Below, one piece after another: positions 22,778 to 25,504 of a DNA stretch of 25,504 nt. The notes below the pieces were generated by a model, which saw nothing but the letters and a program-made list of their open reading frames with translations, was not told the DNA's origin and did no database searches. The translations under genes and the position numbers were made by a program. The DNA comes from Desulfovibrio sp. (lineage in GTDB: Bacteria; Desulfobacterota; Desulfovibrionia; Desulfovibrionales; Desulfovibrionaceae). The stretch is from positions 3,495 to 28,998 of the forward strand of contig NZ_JAHZAA010000032.1 in the NCBI RefSeq assembly GCF_019424165.1. The letters run 5' to 3'. Within the stretch, counting starts at the first letter, position 1, and every line of letters starts with the position of its first letter.

Positions 22778-23794
22778 ATGCCCACGCTCACTCATCGCCG
22801 CGACCTCGTTGTCCGGGGTATACTCTACATGCTGGCCATGGCCATTCCCACCAGTGTCAGCCTGATCTGCAACGAGCCGGAAGTGCTTGTGCTGGGCGCT
22901 CTGGGGGCCTTGTTCGCCCTTTTTATCGCTCCCCGTTACAAGCCGTTGCCGCGCACTCTCTGCATCGGCGCCGGGGGGTTGCTCGTTTGCATGGCTGGCG
23001 CGGTGGGTGTGTTTACCCAGGGCAACAATAATCTTGCCCTTATACCCCTGGTCATGTTCAGTTGGCTGGCCGCCCTGCCCAGGCCGGATCAGGCCTACCT
23101 CAGCCTTGTCTTTAAAAATATGGGTACAGCAGCCCTGCTGACCCATTTCGGCATGACCAGTTCCATCAGTGCGGTTGCCATCTATATGGCCGGTCTTGCC
23201 CTGGGAGCGACCCTGAGCGTGCTGGGCATACGGTTCGGCAGCGGACAGGGCAGCGGCGCAAGCCCTTTTGAAGAATTCAAGGCGTTCAAGCACGGGGCTG
23301 TCAACAACCCGCTGTTCGGCATGGCCGTTCCCACTACTGTACTTTTATGCACCTTGGCCGCAGGCGGCCTGCACTTCAGCCATCCGGCATGGGTGGGGCT
23401 GACTGTTCTCTTTGTCATGCACAGTGACGGCGCCACCGAACTGCGCCGCATACGCGACCGCGCCCTGGGAACAGTCGGCGGCGTCATTGCTGTCGCTCCC
23501 CTTGTATTCTATATTTCACAGCCCCTTCCGCTTGCTGCTTTCGTGATCTGTGCCGCCCTTTTCATCCCCTATGCGCAGGGCGGCCACTACATGCTCTTCA
23601 GCTTCATCATTACCCTTATCGTGCTGCTGCTTATCGACATGGCCACATTGCGCATGGGGGGTGATATTTCCCTGCTGAGATGGCGGCTGCTCGACACCAT
23701 CCTGGCCTGTGGAGGAGTTCTTATATCCAACCTCATATTAAGATTTATAACTTCCAGGCTCAACAGCAACAAAAAACTTGAAGATGCCGTATAA
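22778..23794 (+). CDS. FUSC-like inner-membrane protein
   Basis: A 338-residue polytopic membrane protein. Two blocks of four to five hydrophobic segments (about 12-150 and 185-325) flank a hydrophilic loop (FGSGQGSGASPFEEFKAFKHG, near 150-172). The second block carries the FUSC_2-type pattern: HPAWVGLTVLFVM, then an arginine-rich ELRRIRDRALGTVGGV, and RWRLLDTILACGG near the end. Relatives (FUSC, YccS, aromatic acid exporter and DUF2955 groups) are membrane components, some linked to efflux; this one has no large cytoplasmic domain and is at the short end of the range. The ATG has GGAG five bases upstream. No efflux partner (membrane fusion or outer-membrane protein) is adjacent, so the function is not assigned. 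Confidence 0.75.
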   Translation: MPTLTHRRDLVVRGILYMLAMAIPTSVSLICNEPEVLVLGALGALFALFIAPRYKPLPRTLCIGAGGLLVCMAGAVGVFTQGNNNLALIPLVMFSWLAALPRPDQAYLSLVFKNMGTAALLTHFGMTSSISAVAIYMAGLALGATLSVLGIRFGSGQGSGASPFEEFKAFKHGAVNNPLFGMAVPTTVLLCTLAAGGLHFSHPAWVGLTVLFVMHSDGATELRRIRDRALGTVGGVIAVAPLVFYISQPLPLAAFVICAALFIPYAQGGHYMLFSFIITLIVLLLIDMATLRMGGDISLLRWRLLDTILACGGVLISNLILRFITSRLNSNKKLEDAV

Positions 23795-23880
23795 ACACAG
23801 ATGCGGCATACAACAATCTGGCTGCATATCCACATAAAATTGTTGAAAAACATATTATAAACTAAAAATTGATAAATTTA

Positions 23881-23909
23881 TTGCACCCAACACTCAAGAC
23901 TGATATGTT
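23881..23909 (+). promoter_or_regulatory. Weak promoter candidate of the CI/LexA-like repressor
   Basis: TTGCAC (23881-23886), a 17-bp spacer and TATGTT (23904-23909). This is the same TTGCAC/17-bp arrangement as the formate dehydrogenase candidate. The rest of 23795-24055 holds an inverted repeat CAACAAT/ATTGTTG (23811-23845), which may end the FUSC-like transcript. Confidence 0.3.
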
Positions 23910-24002
23910 GTTCGTATGCATTGCCGCCGCCAGCTCTGTCGCCCTGGCAGCCTGACGGTATTTCAAACAAAAACCGCCTCCCACATCAACGGAGCGAGCC
24001 GG

Positions 24003-24042
24003 GGCCGTCATACGCACTCCCGCCAGGGGAGCAATGACGGCC
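24003..24042 (+). promoter_or_regulatory. Palindrome before the CI/LexA-like repressor gene
   Basis: GGCCGTCA (24003-24010) and TGACGGCC (24035-24042) are perfect inverted repeats 24 bp apart, with CTCCC/GGGAG nested between them (24017-24031). They lie just before the ribosome site GAGG (24046-24049) of the repressor gene. It could be an operator for autoregulation or an RNA hairpin in the leader. Confidence 0.45.
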
Positions 24043-24055
24043 AGCGAGGTACGCC

Positions 24056-24745
24056 ATGCCAGAAGAAACAGACTTTACGAAAACCCTGCACCGCCTGATG
24101 CAGGCCATGAATGCCTCCAATGATGCAGAACTGGCCCGCGCCCTGGGCATTACCCCACAATCCATCAGCGGCGCGCGCAAGCGCGGCGAAGTGCCGCCCG
24201 CCTGGGTACAGGCCAGCGCCGCCGCAACCGGGGTGAATGCCCACTGGCTGTTTTTCGGCAGCGGGCCAATGCGGCTTCCCGAAGCTGCCGAAGGCGAGTT
24301 GCCGTCCACGCATGGCGACTGCGAGGCGGATCTTATACATGTCCCCCTGGCTGAAGCCCGCCTTTCTGCGGGTACGGGCAGCCTGGAAGTCAGCGAGCGC
24401 AGTGAAGACAGTTACGCCTTCAGGGGTGATTTTTTGCGCCGCAAGGGCAACCCACGGCGCATGGTGCTCATGCGCGTATCCGGCGACAGCATGGTCCCGG
24501 AAATTTTTGACAACGACCTTGTACTGCTGGACAAGGGACAAACTGAAATCAGCCCGGGGCGCCTGTACGCCGTGGGCTTTGAAGACGCCATCTATATAAA
24601 GCGTATTGACAAGGTTCCCGGTAAAATCATCCTGCATAGCGTCAATCCCGCCTACCCCCCGGTAAGCCTGGACCTGCGCGGCGACCTTGCCGACCAGTTC
24701 AGGGTTATCGGCCGCGTACTCTGGTCAGGTCGCGAATATCGTTAG
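24056..24745 (+). CDS. CI/LexA-like repressor with S24 peptidase domain
   Basis: A 229-residue transcription regulator. The N-terminal helix-turn-helix (about 8-70: NDAELARALGITPQSISGARKRGEVPPAW) is of the phage CI-repressor type, ending in NAHWLFFGSG, common in that family. The C-terminal S24/LexA-like domain (about 92-225) has the serine in VSGDSM and the candidate partner lysine in AIYIKRI. An Ala-Gly pair in LSAGTG is at the position of the self-cleavage site in relatives, so RecA-stimulated autocleavage is possible. The start ATG has GAGG six bases upstream. No phage structural or integrase genes are in view, so it may be a domesticated regulator or the edge of a mobile region. The TAG stop begins element R3. 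Confidence 0.9.
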   Translation: MPEETDFTKTLHRLMQAMNASNDAELARALGITPQSISGARKRGEVPPAWVQASAAATGVNAHWLFFGSGPMRLPEAAEGELPSTHGDCEADLIHVPLAEARLSAGTGSLEVSERSEDSYAFRGDFLRRKGNPRRMVLMRVSGDSMVPEIFDNDLVLLDKGQTEISPGRLYAVGFEDAIYIKRIDKVPGKIILHSVNPAYPPVSLDLRGDLADQFRVIGRVLWSGREYR

Positions 24746-24883
24746 GGCATTTCATGCTCGTAATGCCCGGCGGGATGCGCACGCAAACTTTACCGCGCAA
24801 TGGACGCTGGCGCTTTCGCCCAGCGTAAACGGAAATCTCGGGTGCTCAACGTGCCAGAGCAGCTTTGCTGTACCGCTGCTCTG
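24743..24883 (+). repeat. Palindromic intergenic element R3 (141 bp)
   Basis: It starts at the TAG stop of the repressor gene (TAGGGCATTTCATG) and ends TGCTCTG. The left hairpin is GGGCATT (24745-24751) with AATGCCC (24762-24768). A central hairpin CGCTGG/CCAGCG lies at about 24804-24826. The right hairpin CCAGAGCAGC (24854-24863) pairs perfectly with GCTGCTCTGG (24875-24884). The architecture matches R1, R2 and R4. Confidence 0.5.
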
Positions 24884-25109
24884 GCGGCTGTACGGGCAGG
24901 AGTTCGCCACGAAAGCGCCAACCTGGCAGCGTGTCTGAGCGGTTGAACGCCACAGTGAGCATGGGGCAAGCGTTGCGAACCCCCATGCGCAAAGATAAAA
25001 TGCTCCAGATGGCGAAAATGCCTCCGCAGGCGCGGCTCAAGCTATTGCGCCGCCCCGGGGCGGCGCGTACACTGCGCGCAATATGGTCTTTTCCAGTAAG
25101 GAGTACAGG
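24884..25109. other. Intergenic region before the LprI-like gene
   Basis: No gene is seen. The string TTCGCCACGAA at 24902-24912 also occurs inside element R4 (5489-5499), which hints at further repeat debris. No promoter with a good -10 is visible; the ribosome site AAGGAG (25098-25103) belongs to the next gene. Confidence 0.35.
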
Positions 25110-25504
25110 ATGTTGCAAGGTCGTTTGAATTTTTTTGGCGTCATACTGCCCATCATGGCCATTCTGACTCTGCTGTCTTTTTCTTCCAGCGTATTCAGCG
25201 CGGAAAAACCCGCAGAAAAACCGGCGATTCAGGCAAGCGGCCAGCCCGGCGGCAACCATGAGCAGGAAAGCCGCGCGGAATCCCAGGAAAAAGATCTGGA
25301 TGATGAAGCCCAAGCGCCAATCGACAGCCTTTTCAGCCCCGGCTACCAGGCATGCATGGACAGCGCCGCGGGCGTGACCACCGAAATGCAGGACTGCATC
25401 AATGCTGAACTGGAACGGCTTGAAAAAATTATCGCCGTGCGGCAGATCGCCCTGCCCCCTGTGCTCGGTGAAGAGAGATGCAAAACACTGCGCGAAACCC
25501 TCAC
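25110..25504 (+). CDS. Exported LprI-like (DUF1311) protein, 3' end outside window
   Basis: The first 131 codons of a secreted protein. Residues 1-31 form a signal peptide (hydrophobic core VILPIMAILTLLSF, cleavage expected after VFSA). A charged, low-complexity linker (EKPAEKPAIQASGQ to about residue 70) follows. Then comes the pattern YQACMDSAAGVTTEMQDCINAELERLEKII, which matches the C-x(n)-T-x2-M-x2-C-x3-E core of the LprI/DUF1311 family, some of whose members inhibit lysozyme. A further Cys lies in GEERCKT. The ATG at 25110 has AAGGAG six bases upstream. The gene runs off the window end, so length and any second domain are unknown. The lysozyme-inhibitor role is not shown by the sequence. 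Confidence 0.7.
   Translation, partial: MLQGRLNFFGVILPIMAILTLLSFSSSVFSAEKPAEKPAIQASGQPGGNHEQESRAESQEKDLDDEAQAPIDSLFSPGYQACMDSAAGVTTEMQDCINAELERLEKIIAVRQIALPPVLGEERCKTLRETL

Overview
The window looks like a chromosome segment of a sulfate-reducing Desulfovibrio-type bacterium (Desulfovibrionaceae; a D. desulfuricans-like genome is my best guess, inferred from gene content and not from a search). The pointers are a [NiFe]-hydrogenase operon, a selenocysteine formate dehydrogenase with its accessory genes, a second-type DnaA paralogue, a compact GC-rich coding style with good Shine-Dalgarno sites, and AT-rich, hairpin-rich intergenic spacers.

Layout. 1-2942 (+): 3' part of a Hya-type membrane-bound [NiFe]-hydrogenase operon (large subunit, cytochrome b, maturation endopeptidase); a 151-bp palindromic element lies between the last two genes. 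3242-4690 (-): a divergent DnaA paralogue with an AT-rich upstream region. 5033-5433: apparently non-coding. 5576-6253 (-): an outer-membrane beta-barrel protein. 6589-8111 (-): a two-gene unit (small exported protein, then a GNAT/CelD-like acyltransferase). 8402-10457 (+): fdhD-moeA, molybdenum-cofactor and formate-dehydrogenase maturation genes. 10757-15733 (+): a three-gene formate dehydrogenase operon (catalytic subunit with an in-frame UGA read as selenocysteine and a matching SECIS hairpin, four-cluster ferredoxin subunit, NrfD-like membrane subunit). 16808-20039 (+): a glycine betaine/proline-type ABC importer (ATPase, permease, a structured 327-bp spacer, binding protein). 20220-22310 (-): a dCache chemoreceptor. 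22778-23794 (+): an FUSC-like membrane protein. 24056-24745 (+): a CI/LexA-like repressor. 25110-end (+): the start of an exported LprI-like protein, cut by the window edge.

How the parts fit. The left and middle parts serve H2 and formate metabolism: hydrogenase with its cytochrome b and protease, and formate dehydrogenase with FdhD and MoeA next door. FdhD is thought to sulfurate the Mo/W cofactor and MoeA to insert the metal. The right part is osmoprotectant uptake, chemotaxis and regulation.

Main points for a second look: (1) four intergenic elements of 141-151 bp with the same architecture, three of which begin exactly at the TAG stop codon of the preceding gene; (2) an FdhD homologue without the usual Cys-x-x-Cys motif; (3) a DnaA paralogue whose arginine-finger position is His; (4) a selenocysteine formate dehydrogenase with no Tat signal on either hydrophilic subunit, implying a cytoplasm-facing complex; (5) a heavily folded leader before the betaine-binding protein gene. 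All calls were made by reading; no database search or folding program was run.
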